From: Cellvibrionales bacterium | GTDB taxonomy: Bacteria; Pseudomonadota; Gammaproteobacteria; Pseudomonadales; JAHEGP01 | Assembly: GCA_024645065.1 (NCBI GenBank) | Contig: JAHEGP010000126.1 | Span: 1-8,559 of the forward strand | Length of the DNA stretch: 8,559 bases | Direction: 5' to 3' | The notes under the pieces: model-generated | Told to the model about the DNA's origin: nothing | Databases searched by the model: none | The model's input: only the letters and a program-made list of their open reading frames with translations | Part shown: positions 1-6,423 of the stretch, in pieces | Layout: each line of letters starts with the position of its first letter | How positions within the stretch are numbered: position 1 is the stretch's first letter | Program-made: the position numbers and the translations under genes

Positions 1-425
1 ATGAGCTGGCGGAGGCTGATTTCCTGATGGCCCAACGTTTGCTGGGCAGGCCGTACAGCCTGTCTGGCAGGGTTTGCTACGGTCGGCAGTTGGGCAGAAC
101 CCTTGGGGTGCCTACGGCGAATGTCGAGTTGCTGCGCATGAAGGCACCGATTTCCGGCGTCTACGCGGTGCGGGTAGCCGGCATCAGTGATCGCCTGTAC
201 TACGGCGTTGCCAATGTTGGCGTTCGCCCCACTGTAGAGGATCGCAGTAAGGCCATTCTCGAAGTGCACCTATTCGATTTTAGCGGTGACCTCTATGGCA
301 AGCGAATCGACGTTGTGTTTCAGCACAAGATCCGCGAGGAGCACAAATTCGACTCGCTACCGGAGCTCGAACAGCAAATTCGCGCTGATATCGAATCGAG
401 CCGCGCCTGGTTCGGACTCAGTTAG
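1..425 (+). CDS. ribF: Riboflavin kinase / FAD synthetase, C-terminal part (partial)
   Basis: Bifunctional RibF phosphorylates riboflavin to FMN and adenylylates FMN to FAD in the cytoplasm. Only the C-terminal flavokinase domain is in the window. The reading frame is open from base 3, so the 5' end and the whole N-terminal FAD synthetase domain lie to the left; the ATG at 27 is internal. Visible family signatures are the GRV...GRxLGVPTANV block with the PTAN motif (nucleotide/Mg binding), the PxxGVYAV strand, YYGVANVGVRPTV, and LEVHLFDFSGDLYGK, which carries the conserved glutamate taken as the catalytic base. The end, with an REEHKF-type segment and a final helix ending in RAWF, is normal for the family. 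It lies 72 bp upstream of ileS in the same direction, the usual gammaproteobacterial order. The partial domain shows no sign of decay. Identification is secure. Confidence 0.96.
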   Translation, partial: ELAEADFLMAQRLLGRPYSLSGRVCYGRQLGRTLGVPTANVELLRMKAPISGVYAVRVAGISDRLYYGVANVGVRPTVEDRSKAILEVHLFDFSGDLYGKRIDVVFQHKIREEHKFDSLPELEQQIRADIESSRAWFGLS

Positions 426-486
426 GGCATCCACGGCCTCGCCGGAGACGTATGCCCGTCACTAAACACTTTCGCACTGCAACACT

Positions 487-490
487 GGAA
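487..490 (+). promoter_or_regulatory. Probable ribosome binding site of ileS
   Basis: GGAA lies 7 bases before the ATG at 498. It is a modest Shine-Dalgarno match, but the following MADYKHTLNLPQTDFPM is the usual N-terminus of gammaproteobacterial IleRS, so the start is well supported. The rest of the 426-497 gap shows only two 4-bp stems (CGGC/GCCG and GACG/CGTC) without a T-run. I see neither a convincing terminator nor a convincing promoter there. Confidence 0.5.
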
Positions 491-497
491 CCTTGAG

Positions 498-3323
498 ATG
501 GCTGATTACAAACACACGCTCAACCTGCCCCAGACGGACTTTCCCATGAAAGCCAATCTGGCACAGCGAGAACCCGCGCGAGTGCAACAGTGGCAGGACA
601 GCAATCTGTACCAGCGCATTCGCGAGCTGCGCAAAGGGCGCGAGAAATTTATCCTTCATGATGGCCCACCGTATGCCAATGGCGCTATCCATATCGGTCA
701 TGCTGTGAACAAAATCCTCAAAGACATCATCGTCAAGGCGAAAACCCTTGATGGCCTGGATGCACCTTACGTGCCGGGCTGGGATTGTCACGGCCTGCCG
801 ATTGAGCTCAACGTGGAAAAAAAGGTCGGCAAGGCGGGGCACAAGGTCAGTGCCGAACAGTTTCGCCAGCAATGCCGGGCATACGCGACAAGCCAGGTTG
901 AAGCCCAGCGCCAGGACTTTATCCGCTTGGGGGTATTGGGGCAGTGGCAGCAGCCCTATCTGACGATGAATTACTCCTTCGAGGCCGACGTGATTCGCTC
1001 GCTGGGCCAAATCGCCGCCAATGGGCATCTGCACCAGGGCTTCAAGCCGGTGCACTGGTGTATGGATTGCGCCTCGGCGCTGGCTGAAGCCGAAGTTGAG
1101 TACGAAGAAAAAACATCCACCTCGGTGGATGTGTTATTTCCCGTGCTCGACTCCAGTGCCCTGGCCAGGGCCTTTGGCATTGATGCAGACGGCTTGCCGG
1201 GAAATGCCGCCGTAGCGATCTGGACCACGACTCCATGGACCTTGCCTGCCAACATGGCCGTGGCGCTCAATCCGGAGCTGGTTTACCGGCTTGTCGCTAT
1301 CGAGCATGGCGGAAGACAATGGGCGGTGGTGATCGCCGCTGAGCTTTTTGCTACCGTGGTGCAGCGCTGCGGGCTGGATAAGTGTCAGCAACTGGCAGAG
1401 GCACGGGGCGAGGCGCTGGAGGGTTTATTGCTGCAACACCCCTTTAACGATCGCAGTGTCCCGATAATACTGGGTGACCATGTGACTACCGAAAGCGGTA
1501 CTGGCGCAGTGCACACGGCGCCGGGGCACGGGCAGGACGATTTTGCGGTGGGAGCGAAGTACGGCCTGGAAGTTTACAACCCGGTCGGGGGTAATGGTGT
1601 GTTCCTGCCCGACACGCCGCTGTTCGCCGGTATCCATGTCAATGCCGCCAATGACATGATCGTGCAGCAGCTGCGCGACAGCGGGATGCTATTGCACAGC
1701 ACAGCGTATCGGCACAGCTATCCGCATTGCTGGCGCCACAAGACGCCGATTATTTTCAGGGCCACGCCACAGTGGTTTATCGGCATGGAGCAGGGCGGAT
1801 TACTGGCAAAGGCGCTAGCCGCGGTAGAGCAGGTTGACTGGCAGCCTTCCTGGGGTAAAGCACGTATTGATGGCATGCTCGAGGGCCGTCCCGACTGGTG
1901 CATATCGCGCCAGCGCACCTGGGGAAGCCCCATCGCCCTGTTCGTCAGGGTCGACACCGGTGCGCTTCATCCGCACACGCCGCGCTTGATCGAAGAGGTG
2001 GCGCAACGCGTTGAGCGCGATGGAATCGAGGCGTGGTTTAAGCTCGACGCGGCTGAACTACTGGGTGACGATGCCCGGCATTACGAGAAAGTGAGTGACA
2101 CCCTCGATGTCTGGTTTGACTCGGGTGTGACCCACAACTGTGTTTTGAAAACAGACCCACAGTTGGCTTACCCCGCGGATCTCTATCTCGAGGGCTCCGA
2201 CCAGCATCGAGGCTGGTTTCAATCGTCGCTACTAACGGCTGTTGCGATAAACGGCAACCAACCTTATAAACAGGTGCTGACGCACGGCTTTACGGTCGAT
2301 GTCGATGGCCGCAAGATGTCCAAGTCGCTGGGTAACGTGATAGCACCACAACAGCTTATGAAGACCCTGGGAGCTGATATCCTGCGGTTATGGGTCGCCG
2401 CCACTGATTATCGTCACGAGATGACAGTGTCCGATGAAATCTTCAAGCGTACCGCAGACTTCTATCGGCGCATTCGCAATACCGCCCGGTTCATACTGTC
2501 GAACCTGAACGGTTTTGATCCTGCGCTGCATACTGTCGCCAATGACGAGATGCTGGCACTGGATCGGTGGGCCGTGGATCGCGCAGCGCTGTTGCAGCGT
2601 GACATCGTGGACGCATTCGCAAGCTATCAGTTCCATACGATATACCAAAAGTTGCACAATTTCTGTGTGGTCGATATGGGCGGCTTTTATCTCGACATTA
2701 TCAAGGATCGCCAGTATACCACCAGGGCTGACAGCCTTGCCCGGCGTTCGGCTCAAACGGCGCTCTACCACATCGGTGAAGCGCTGGTTCGCTGGCTGGC
2801 GCCCATCCTCAGTTTTACCGCTGACGAGATCTGGCAGTACCTTCCTGGAGAGCGCAGCGAGTCGGTATTACTGGAAGAGTGGTACGACGGGCTGGCTCGG
2901 CTGGCGGGCGACGAACCCATGGGGCGTGACTATTGGCAGCGGGCCATGGCGATCAAAAACGCGGTCAACAAAGAACTGGAAGTGCAGCGCGCTGCGGGTA
3001 AGGTAAAAGGCAGCCTGAGTTCTGAAGTGGTGCTTTATTGCGATGATCGGACTTTGCGTTCGCTGGAGGTTCTGGGCGAGGAACTGCGCTTCGTGCTGAT
3101 CACCTCCCAGGCGCGTTTGGCAACCTTGGCCGACGCCCCGGATAGTGCGGTGGCTACCGAGGTGGATGGCCTCAAAATAGTGGTGACGCTATCGGGGCAT
3201 GGCAAATGCGCTCGCTGCTGGCACCATCGCGAAGATGTCGGTGCCAGCGAGCTTCACCCGGAACTTTGCGGACGCTGCATCGACAATATTGAAGGCGCTG
3301 GCGAACAGCGCAGTTTCGCATGA
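498..3323 (+). CDS. ileS: Isoleucyl-tRNA synthetase (class Ia, zinc-binding C-terminus)
   Basis: Cytoplasmic enzyme that charges tRNA-Ile with isoleucine using ATP and hydrolyses mischarged valine. The 941-residue length is close to E. coli IleRS (938). In order: the N-terminal Rossmann domain with GPPYANG and the HIGH signature at residues 65-68; the CP1 editing domain with the WTTTPWTLPAN block starting near residue 242 and the GTGAVHTAPGHGQDD block near 334-348, which hold threonine and aspartate residues needed for editing; the DWCISRQRTWG block; LDVWFDSG; the KMSKS loop at 606-610; the anticodon-binding helical region; and a C-terminal zinc finger with cysteine pairs at 904/907 and 924/927. 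This is the type 1 bacterial enzyme (IleS1 architecture) with an intact zinc finger. Its stop codon overlaps the lspA start as ATGA, so translation of the two is probably coupled. No truncation or frameshift is seen. Confidence 0.99.
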   Translation: MADYKHTLNLPQTDFPMKANLAQREPARVQQWQDSNLYQRIRELRKGREKFILHDGPPYANGAIHIGHAVNKILKDIIVKAKTLDGLDAPYVPGWDCHGLPIELNVEKKVGKAGHKVSAEQFRQQCRAYATSQVEAQRQDFIRLGVLGQWQQPYLTMNYSFEADVIRSLGQIAANGHLHQGFKPVHWCMDCASALAEAEVEYEEKTSTSVDVLFPVLDSSALARAFGIDADGLPGNAAVAIWTTTPWTLPANMAVALNPELVYRLVAIEHGGRQWAVVIAAELFATVVQRCGLDKCQQLAEARGEALEGLLLQHPFNDRSVPIILGDHVTTESGTGAVHTAPGHGQDDFAVGAKYGLEVYNPVGGNGVFLPDTPLFAGIHVNAANDMIVQQLRDSGMLLHSTAYRHSYPHCWRHKTPIIFRATPQWFIGMEQGGLLAKALAAVEQVDWQPSWGKARIDGMLEGRPDWCISRQRTWGSPIALFVRVDTGALHPHTPRLIEEVAQRVERDGIEAWFKLDAAELLGDDARHYEKVSDTLDVWFDSGVTHNCVLKTDPQLAYPADLYLEGSDQHRGWFQSSLLTAVAINGNQPYKQVLTHGFTVDVDGRKMSKSLGNVIAPQQLMKTLGADILRLWVAATDYRHEMTVSDEIFKRTADFYRRIRNTARFILSNLNGFDPALHTVANDEMLALDRWAVDRAALLQRDIVDAFASYQFHTIYQKLHNFCVVDMGGFYLDIIKDRQYTTRADSLARRSAQTALYHIGEALVRWLAPILSFTADEIWQYLPGERSESVLLEEWYDGLARLAGDEPMGRDYWQRAMAIKNAVNKELEVQRAAGKVKGSLSSEVVLYCDDRTLRSLEVLGEELRFVLITSQARLATLADAPDSAVATEVDGLKIVVTLSGHGKCARCWHHREDVGASELHPELCGRCIDNIEGAGEQRSFA

Positions 3324-3814
3324 AGGCGTCTGCCATGACTTGGTTTTGGTATGGTGTAAGCCTGTTGGTAATACTGCTGGACCAGTGGACCAAAAGCCTG
3401 GCGGAAGCAAACCTGGCCTATGGCGGGGCCCGGGAGGTGACGTCATGGTTTGACCTGACCCTTGCCTATAACCGTGGCGCTGCCTTTAGCTTTCTTAGCG
3501 ACGCCGGGGGCTGGCAACGCTGGTTTTTTACTGCAATCGCCGCGCTGGTTTCAGTGGCTCTAACGGTATGGATATGGCGAATCGGCTCGCGTCAGCGCGT
3601 TCTCGGATTGGGTCTGGCATTGATCCTCGGTGGTGCCCTTGGCAACCTCTACGATCGTCTGGTGCTGGGTCATGTGATCGATTTTATCTCCTGGCATTAC
3701 CAGCACTACTACTGGCCAGCTTTCAACATCGCTGACGCGGCCATCAGTTGCGGCGCGGCTCTGCTGATCATCGATATGTTTTTGCAGCGCGAGCAGGAGG
3801 AGGGTGGTAAATGA
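3320..3814 (+). CDS. lspA: Lipoprotein signal peptidase (signal peptidase II)
   Basis: Inner-membrane aspartyl protease that cleaves the signal peptide from diacylglyceryl-modified prolipoproteins, between Lgt and Lnt in lipoprotein maturation. The 164 residues equal the usual length. Four hydrophobic segments are visible (about 7-20, 67-85, 94-110, 136-154). Conserved blocks are LDQWTK with D21, YNRGAAFSF with N51, GGALGNLYDRL at 104-114, VIDF with D121 and PAFNIADA with D139; the last two aspartates are the expected catalytic dyad. The first ATG overlaps the ileS stop (ATGA). A second in-frame ATG at 3335 has a better Shine-Dalgarno (GAAGG at 3322-3326, 8 bases away) and would give a 159-residue protein still containing every motif, so either start is possible. 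It sits between ileS and fkpB, as in Pseudomonas and enterobacteria. Confidence 0.98.
   Translation: MKASAMTWFWYGVSLLVILLDQWTKSLAEANLAYGGAREVTSWFDLTLAYNRGAAFSFLSDAGGWQRWFFTAIAALVSVALTVWIWRIGSRQRVLGLGLALILGGALGNLYDRLVLGHVIDFISWHYQHYYWPAFNIADAAISCGAALLIIDMFLQREQEEGGK
3798..3803 (+). promoter_or_regulatory. Strong ribosome binding site of fkpB
   Basis: AGGAGG, inside the run AGGAGGAGGG (3795-3804), ends 7 bases before the fkpB ATG at 3811. It is the best Shine-Dalgarno in the window and lies inside the last codons of lspA (the Q-E-E-G-G end). It fixes the fkpB start and suggests that fkpB is translated independently as well as by coupling through the ATGA overlap. Confidence 0.8.
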
Positions 3815-4242
3815 CGACTGCAGCCATCACGCACGATTCCGATGTCGTGCTGCACTTTGCCCTCAAGCTGGGTAATGGCGAAGTAATCGATTCGAATTTC
3901 GAGGGCGCGGCAGCGCGATTCAGGCTCGGCGACGGCAATCTGCTTGCGAGCTTTGAACAGCGTTTACTGGGGCTGAAAGCTGGTGACAAGGCCGAATTTG
4001 CGATAGCCGCCAGCGATGCATTTGGGCAGTATAACGAAGATAACGTGCAGCGATTCAGTCGCTCTCGATTCACCGGGCTCGCGCTGGAAAAGGGACTGGT
4101 GGTTTCTTTTGCTGATGCGGCTAACAACGAGTTGCCCGGGGTTGTCAGCCAGATCGAGGGCGACAGGGTCACCGTCGATTTCAACCATCCCCTCGCGGGC
4201 CGCGACCTGGTGTTCCAGGTACATATTCTTGAAGTGAATTGA
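3811..4242 (+). CDS. fkpB: FKBP-type peptidyl-prolyl cis-trans isomerase, SlpA/FkpB type
   Basis: Small cytoplasmic prolyl isomerase and chaperone of the SlyD/SlpA branch of the FKBP family. The 143 residues match E. coli SlpA closely in length. The FKBP half-domains flank an inserted 'IF' chaperone flap: VVLHFALKLGNGEVIDSNF at 12-30, GDGNLLASFEQRLLGLKAGDK at about 40-60, an AFGQYNEDNVQ link at 70-80, the IF domain at about 80-122, then DFNHPLAGRDLVFQV at 123-137. There is no C-terminal histidine-rich metal-binding tail, which separates it from SlyD. It has no signal peptide. The gene overlaps lspA by ATGA and ends 1 base before ispH, the usual ileS-lspA-fkpB-ispH order. The physiological clients of this protein are not well established; placement in the family is secure. 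Confidence 0.96.
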   Translation: MTTAAITHDSDVVLHFALKLGNGEVIDSNFEGAAARFRLGDGNLLASFEQRLLGLKAGDKAEFAIAASDAFGQYNEDNVQRFSRSRFTGLALEKGLVVSFADAANNELPGVVSQIEGDRVTVDFNHPLAGRDLVFQVHILEVN

Positions 4243-4243
4243 T

Positions 4244-5212
4244 ATGAGTGCAGCGAAACCTGTTATTGCCGTCAAGCTGGCTAATCCCCGCGGTTTTTGT
4301 GCCGGTGTCGACCGCGCCATCGAAATAGTGAATCGGGCGCTGGACAAGTTTGGCGCGCCAATTTATGTGCGCCATGAAGTCGTGCACAATCGCTTCGTGG
4401 TGGAGAACCTGCGCCAGCGGGGTGCCGTGTTTGTCGACGAATTGGTCGAGGTGCCAGACGACTCCATTGTGATCTTCAGCGCCCACGGCGTTAGCCAGGA
4501 GGTGAGGGCTGAGGCCAAAAGGCGTCAACTGCGTGTGTTCGACGCCACCTGCCCACTGGTAACCAAGGTGCATATGGAAGTCGCGAGCTATAGCCGCCAG
4601 GGGCGGGAATGTGTGCTGATCGGACACCGCGGTCATCCTGAAGTTGTTGGTACGATGGGGCAGTATGATGACAGTGGGGGCGGCGCGATCTATCTGGTGG
4701 AGGACGAGCAGCAGGCCGCGGAGCTGGAGGTACTCCATCCCGATGCGCTTTCCTATGTTACCCAGACAACGCTTTCGATGGATGATACGGCTCGGGTAAT
4801 TGAAGCGCTGAGGCAGCGCTTCCCCGCCATCAGCGGGCCACGTAAAGACGACATTTGTTATGCCACGCAGAATCGCCAGGATGCGGTGAAGCAACTGGCG
4901 AGCGAATGCGATTTGTTTCTGGTGGTCGGCTCTCCCAATAGTTCCAATTCCAATCGACTGGCTGAATTGGCAAGGCGCATGGGTGCACGGGCCTACCTGA
5001 TCGATAGCGCTGAAGATATTGACACGGCCTGGCTGGAGGGCGTCACTGGTATAGGCCTCACGGCCGGCGCGTCGGCACCCGAGATTCTGGTGCAACAGGT
5101 CATTGCCCGCCTGCGTGAGCTTGGTGCCGATATGCCGGTTGAAATGGTCGGCAGGGAAGAGAATATTACCTTTTCGATGCCCCGGGAGTTGCGCTTGCAG
5201 GCCATTGAATAG
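4244..5212 (+). CDS. ispH: 4-hydroxy-3-methylbut-2-enyl diphosphate reductase
   Basis: Last enzyme of the MEP (non-mevalonate) isoprenoid pathway. It reductively dehydrates HMBPP to isopentenyl and dimethylallyl diphosphate using a [4Fe-4S] cluster, in the cytoplasm. The 322-residue length is typical. The three cluster cysteines are C19 (GFCAGV), C103 (DATCP) and C205 (DDICYATQNRQ). The substrate and acid/base residues are also in place: H48 in HEVVHN, H81 in SAHGVS, H131 and E133 in GHRGHPE, the TQTTLS block at 173-178 and the SPNSSNSNRL block with the diphosphate-binding serine and asparagine. The start at 4244 follows fkpB by one base; only a weak GAAG Shine-Dalgarno is seen, suggesting coupled translation. 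It is probably the last gene of the ileS operon, since a 189-bp gap follows. Older name: lytB. Confidence 0.99.
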   Translation: MSAAKPVIAVKLANPRGFCAGVDRAIEIVNRALDKFGAPIYVRHEVVHNRFVVENLRQRGAVFVDELVEVPDDSIVIFSAHGVSQEVRAEAKRRQLRVFDATCPLVTKVHMEVASYSRQGRECVLIGHRGHPEVVGTMGQYDDSGGGAIYLVEDEQQAAELEVLHPDALSYVTQTTLSMDDTARVIEALRQRFPAISGPRKDDICYATQNRQDAVKQLASECDLFLVVGSPNSSNSNRLAELARRMGARAYLIDSAEDIDTAWLEGVTGIGLTAGASAPEILVQQVIARLRELGADMPVEMVGREENITFSMPRELRLQAIE

Positions 5213-5401
5213 TGAGGGCTGCAAGCTGTACATGAATCCCCCGCACTCACCGGGTATCGCTTCGGTCGTTAAATAGCTCACAATTTTTGATTTTGGCGCA
5301 CTGTTTATCCGCTTTTCGCGCCGTTTATCCGCACCCGCTCCAGCTATCGCGATTTCTCTATTAAACTGCAATGCAGTCTCAGTAGATTGTTGCATAAGCC
5401 G
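5213..5401 (+). promoter_or_regulatory. Intergenic region upstream of the minor-pilin operon; putative promoter
   Basis: This 189-bp gap separates the housekeeping block from the pilin block and is AT-richer around 5270-5295 and 5350-5370. I see no good Rho-independent terminator after ispH; the possible stems are 4-5 bp with loops of 10 bases or more. A weak -10-like TATTAA lies at 5359-5364 with no recognisable -35 hexamer 16-18 bp upstream. That would fit a promoter depending on an activator bound at the tandem repeat just upstream (5293-5332). The position of the promoter is an inference. Confidence 0.4.
5293..5332 (+). repeat. Tandem 20-bp direct repeat, possible LytTR/AlgR-type operator
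   Basis: Two adjacent 20-bp units (5293-5312 and 5313-5332) match at 16 of 20 positions and share the exact 10-mer GTTTATCCGC at 5303-5312 and 5323-5332. The cores are 20 bp apart, about two helical turns, so both face the same side of the DNA. Each 9-mer (5300-5308 and 5320-5328) fits the published LytTR-domain consensus [TA][AC][CA]GTTN[AG][TG] with one mismatch, and they are separated by 11 bp. The second also contains CCGTTTATC, 7 of 9 with the AlgR core CCGTTCGTC. That a regulator binds here is an inference; the repeat itself is directly visible. Confidence 0.5.
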
Positions 5402-5941
5402 ATGAAGCGAAAACCAATCAGATCGATATCCCCGGGGACTGCCGGTTTTACCTTGGTGGAAATGTTGGTCACCATTGCCATTCTTGCAATAGTGATGGCG
5501 ATTGCCATTCCCAATATCAATACCGGGCGGTCGCTCGTGGTGAACCAGTCCCGGGAGTTTAATTCCTCACTCAATTTCGCCCGTAACGAGGCGGTGAACC
5601 AGTCCCGTGTGGTCATCATGTGTCCCAGTGACGATGCCACTGCCGAAAGCCCTTCCTGCGACGAAACCTGGCACAGCGGCTGGGTCGTTTTTGTGGACCA
5701 GGACAACGACGGTGAGGTCGATAACGACGAAATACTGCGTCGCCATGTTGCACTGGAGGGCGCAGTGACGATAGCGCCTGCTCCCGCCGTGACCAGTATC
5801 AGCTTCGACAACCGGGGTTTTACCGATGATGCAAGCGATTTTCTGTTTTGTAGTGATGCTGACAAGGCGTCAGGTCGAACTGTGATGCTGGCCCGCAGCG
5901 GCCGCGCCATGCGTTCGAAAGTTGTTAGCACCTGTCCGTAG
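5402..5941 (+). CDS. Minor pilin of the FimT/FimU (GspH) family, prepilin
   Basis: Type IV pilus minor pilin, equivalent in position to FimU/FimT and to T2SS GspH, expected in the tip complex that primes pilus assembly at the inner membrane. From the ATG at 5402 it has 179 residues. A basic 15-residue leader ends in glycine (cleavage G15/F16), then FTLVE gives mature Glu5 (E20) and a hydrophobic helix to about residue 37. The C-terminal part shows the GspH/FimT pattern: W-x3-GWVVFVD near 90-99, SFDNRGF at 134-140, an FLFC strand and a GRxVMLARSGRAMR block. Cysteines at 74/86 and 150/178 could form two disulfides. Residues 99-110 match an EF-hand calcium loop. The pentapeptide VNQSR occurs twice. 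A TTG at 5387 could extend the leader by five residues; neither start has a clear Shine-Dalgarno. FimT and FimU cannot be separated confidently by eye, so no symbol is given. Confidence 0.92.
   Translation: MKRKPIRSISPGTAGFTLVEMLVTIAILAIVMAIAIPNINTGRSLVVNQSREFNSSLNFARNEAVNQSRVVIMCPSDDATAESPSCDETWHSGWVVFVDQDNDGEVDNDEILRRHVALEGAVTIAPAPAVTSISFDNRGFTDDASDFLFCSDADKASGRTVMLARSGRAMRSKVVSTCP
5539..5607 (+). repeat. Internal 15-bp direct repeat in the FimT/FimU-like gene
   Basis: GGTGAACCAGTCCCG occurs at 5539-5553 and again at 5593-5607. The 54-bp offset equals 18 codons, so both copies encode VNQSR in frame (residues 47-51 and 65-69). Eighteen residues is five turns of an alpha helix, which puts both copies on the same face of the long N-terminal pilin helix. 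It could be a small remnant duplication or chance with shared codon choice. Confidence 0.75.
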
Positions 5942-5945
5942 AAGT

Positions 5946-5950
5946 GGAGA
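5946..5950 (+). promoter_or_regulatory. Ribosome binding site that fixes the pilV start
   Basis: GGAGA ends 5 bases before the ATG at 5956. A GTG at 5944 in the same frame overlaps this motif and has no Shine-Dalgarno of its own, so the ATG is the better start and gives a normal 12-residue prepilin leader. Confidence 0.65.
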
Positions 5951-5955
5951 ACCGG

Positions 5956-6423
5956 ATGTCAAGACGTAGGATGATGAATCGGCAAGCGGGCTTCAGCTTG
6001 ATTGAGGTGCTGGTGGCGTTGCTGGTGCTGGCAATCGGGCTGCTTGGAATCCTGGTCATGCAGGCCAGGGGCTTGCAATTGAACCAGGCCGGCTATTTGC
6101 AATCCCAGGCCATGTTTATGGCCGAGGATATCGTGGAGCGAATTCGCTCCAACCAGACCGCCATCGATAGCTACGGCATCGACTTTGACGATGCGGGGGA
6201 TGACAGCGCAGGCTATTGCGACAGTATTGCATCGGCCTGCAGCGACACCGAAATGGCGTCCGCCGACCTGCTTCAGTGGAAGGCGCAGCTTGCGGATGTA
6301 TTACCCCAGGGGGATGGTCGAGTCGAAATCGGGGCAGCCTCGGGCAATCTCGTGCCGGTCACGGTGCAGATTCAGTTTTTCCAGGGCGAGACCTATACCT
6401 ACCAGTTGGAGACCACACTATGA
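5956..6423 (+). CDS. pilV: Type IV pilus minor pilin PilV
   Basis: Prepilin of the PilV family (GspI counterpart), part of the minor-pilin priming complex at the pilus tip. The 155 residues begin with a basic leader (MSRRRMMNRQAG) cleaved after G12. The mature protein starts FSLIEVLVALLVLAIGLLG, with Glu5 at E17 and a hydrophobic helix to about residue 35. The QARGLQLNQAGYLQSQAMFMAEDIVERIR stretch is typical: PilV proteins continue with conserved A-x3-A-x5-D-x3-R-M/I helical residues (here D58 and R62). C88 and C95 are close enough for a short disulfide loop. Two or three beta strands follow, ending VTVQIQFFQ...YQLETTL. The stop overlaps the pilW ATG as ATGA, indicating coupled translation. 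It follows the FimT-like gene by 14 bp. A GTG at 5944 would add four residues but lacks a ribosome binding site. Confidence 0.93.
   Translation: MSRRRMMNRQAGFSLIEVLVALLVLAIGLLGILVMQARGLQLNQAGYLQSQAMFMAEDIVERIRSNQTAIDSYGIDFDDAGDDSAGYCDSIASACSDTEMASADLLQWKAQLADVLPQGDGRVEIGAASGNLVPVTVQIQFFQGETYTYQLETTL
6408..6412 (+). promoter_or_regulatory. Ribosome binding site of pilW
   Basis: GGAGA lies within the last pilV codons and ends 7 bases before the pilW ATG at 6420. Together with the ATGA overlap it supports the 6420 start over the longer open frame that runs back to 6216, which would bury the prepilin leader. Confidence 0.65.

Noticed and set aside
426..497. Leader RNA or T-box controlling ileS
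   Set aside because: The gap is only 72 bp with two 4-bp stems; T-boxes are not expected in gammaproteobacteria and no T-box consensus is visible.
462..1055. 197-codon open frame on the minus strand across the start of ileS
   Set aside because: Antisense to the conserved HIGH region of ileS, no domain pattern and no independent ribosome binding site; a shadow frame.
5213..5280. Possible Rho-independent terminator after ispH
   Set aside because: Only weak pairings are seen (GTGAG/CTCAC with a loop of about 30 bases, ACCG/CGGT with a 10-base loop), and no T-run directly follows a stem.
5295..5322. GGCGC/GCGCC inverted repeat within the tandem repeat
   Set aside because: Five-bp stem with an 18-base loop and no T-run; better explained by similarity of the two 20-bp direct repeat units.
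4181..5395. Long open frame of 404 codons on the minus strand across ispH
   Set aside because: It lies opposite ispH, which carries every cluster and active-site residue; the antisense translation shows no recognisable domain and is explained by GC-rich codon use on the sense strand.
6216..6419. Upstream extension of the pilW frame into pilV
   Set aside because: It would put 68 residues before the prepilin leader; the ATG at 6420 has a Shine-Dalgarno and gives a correct leader and cleavage site.
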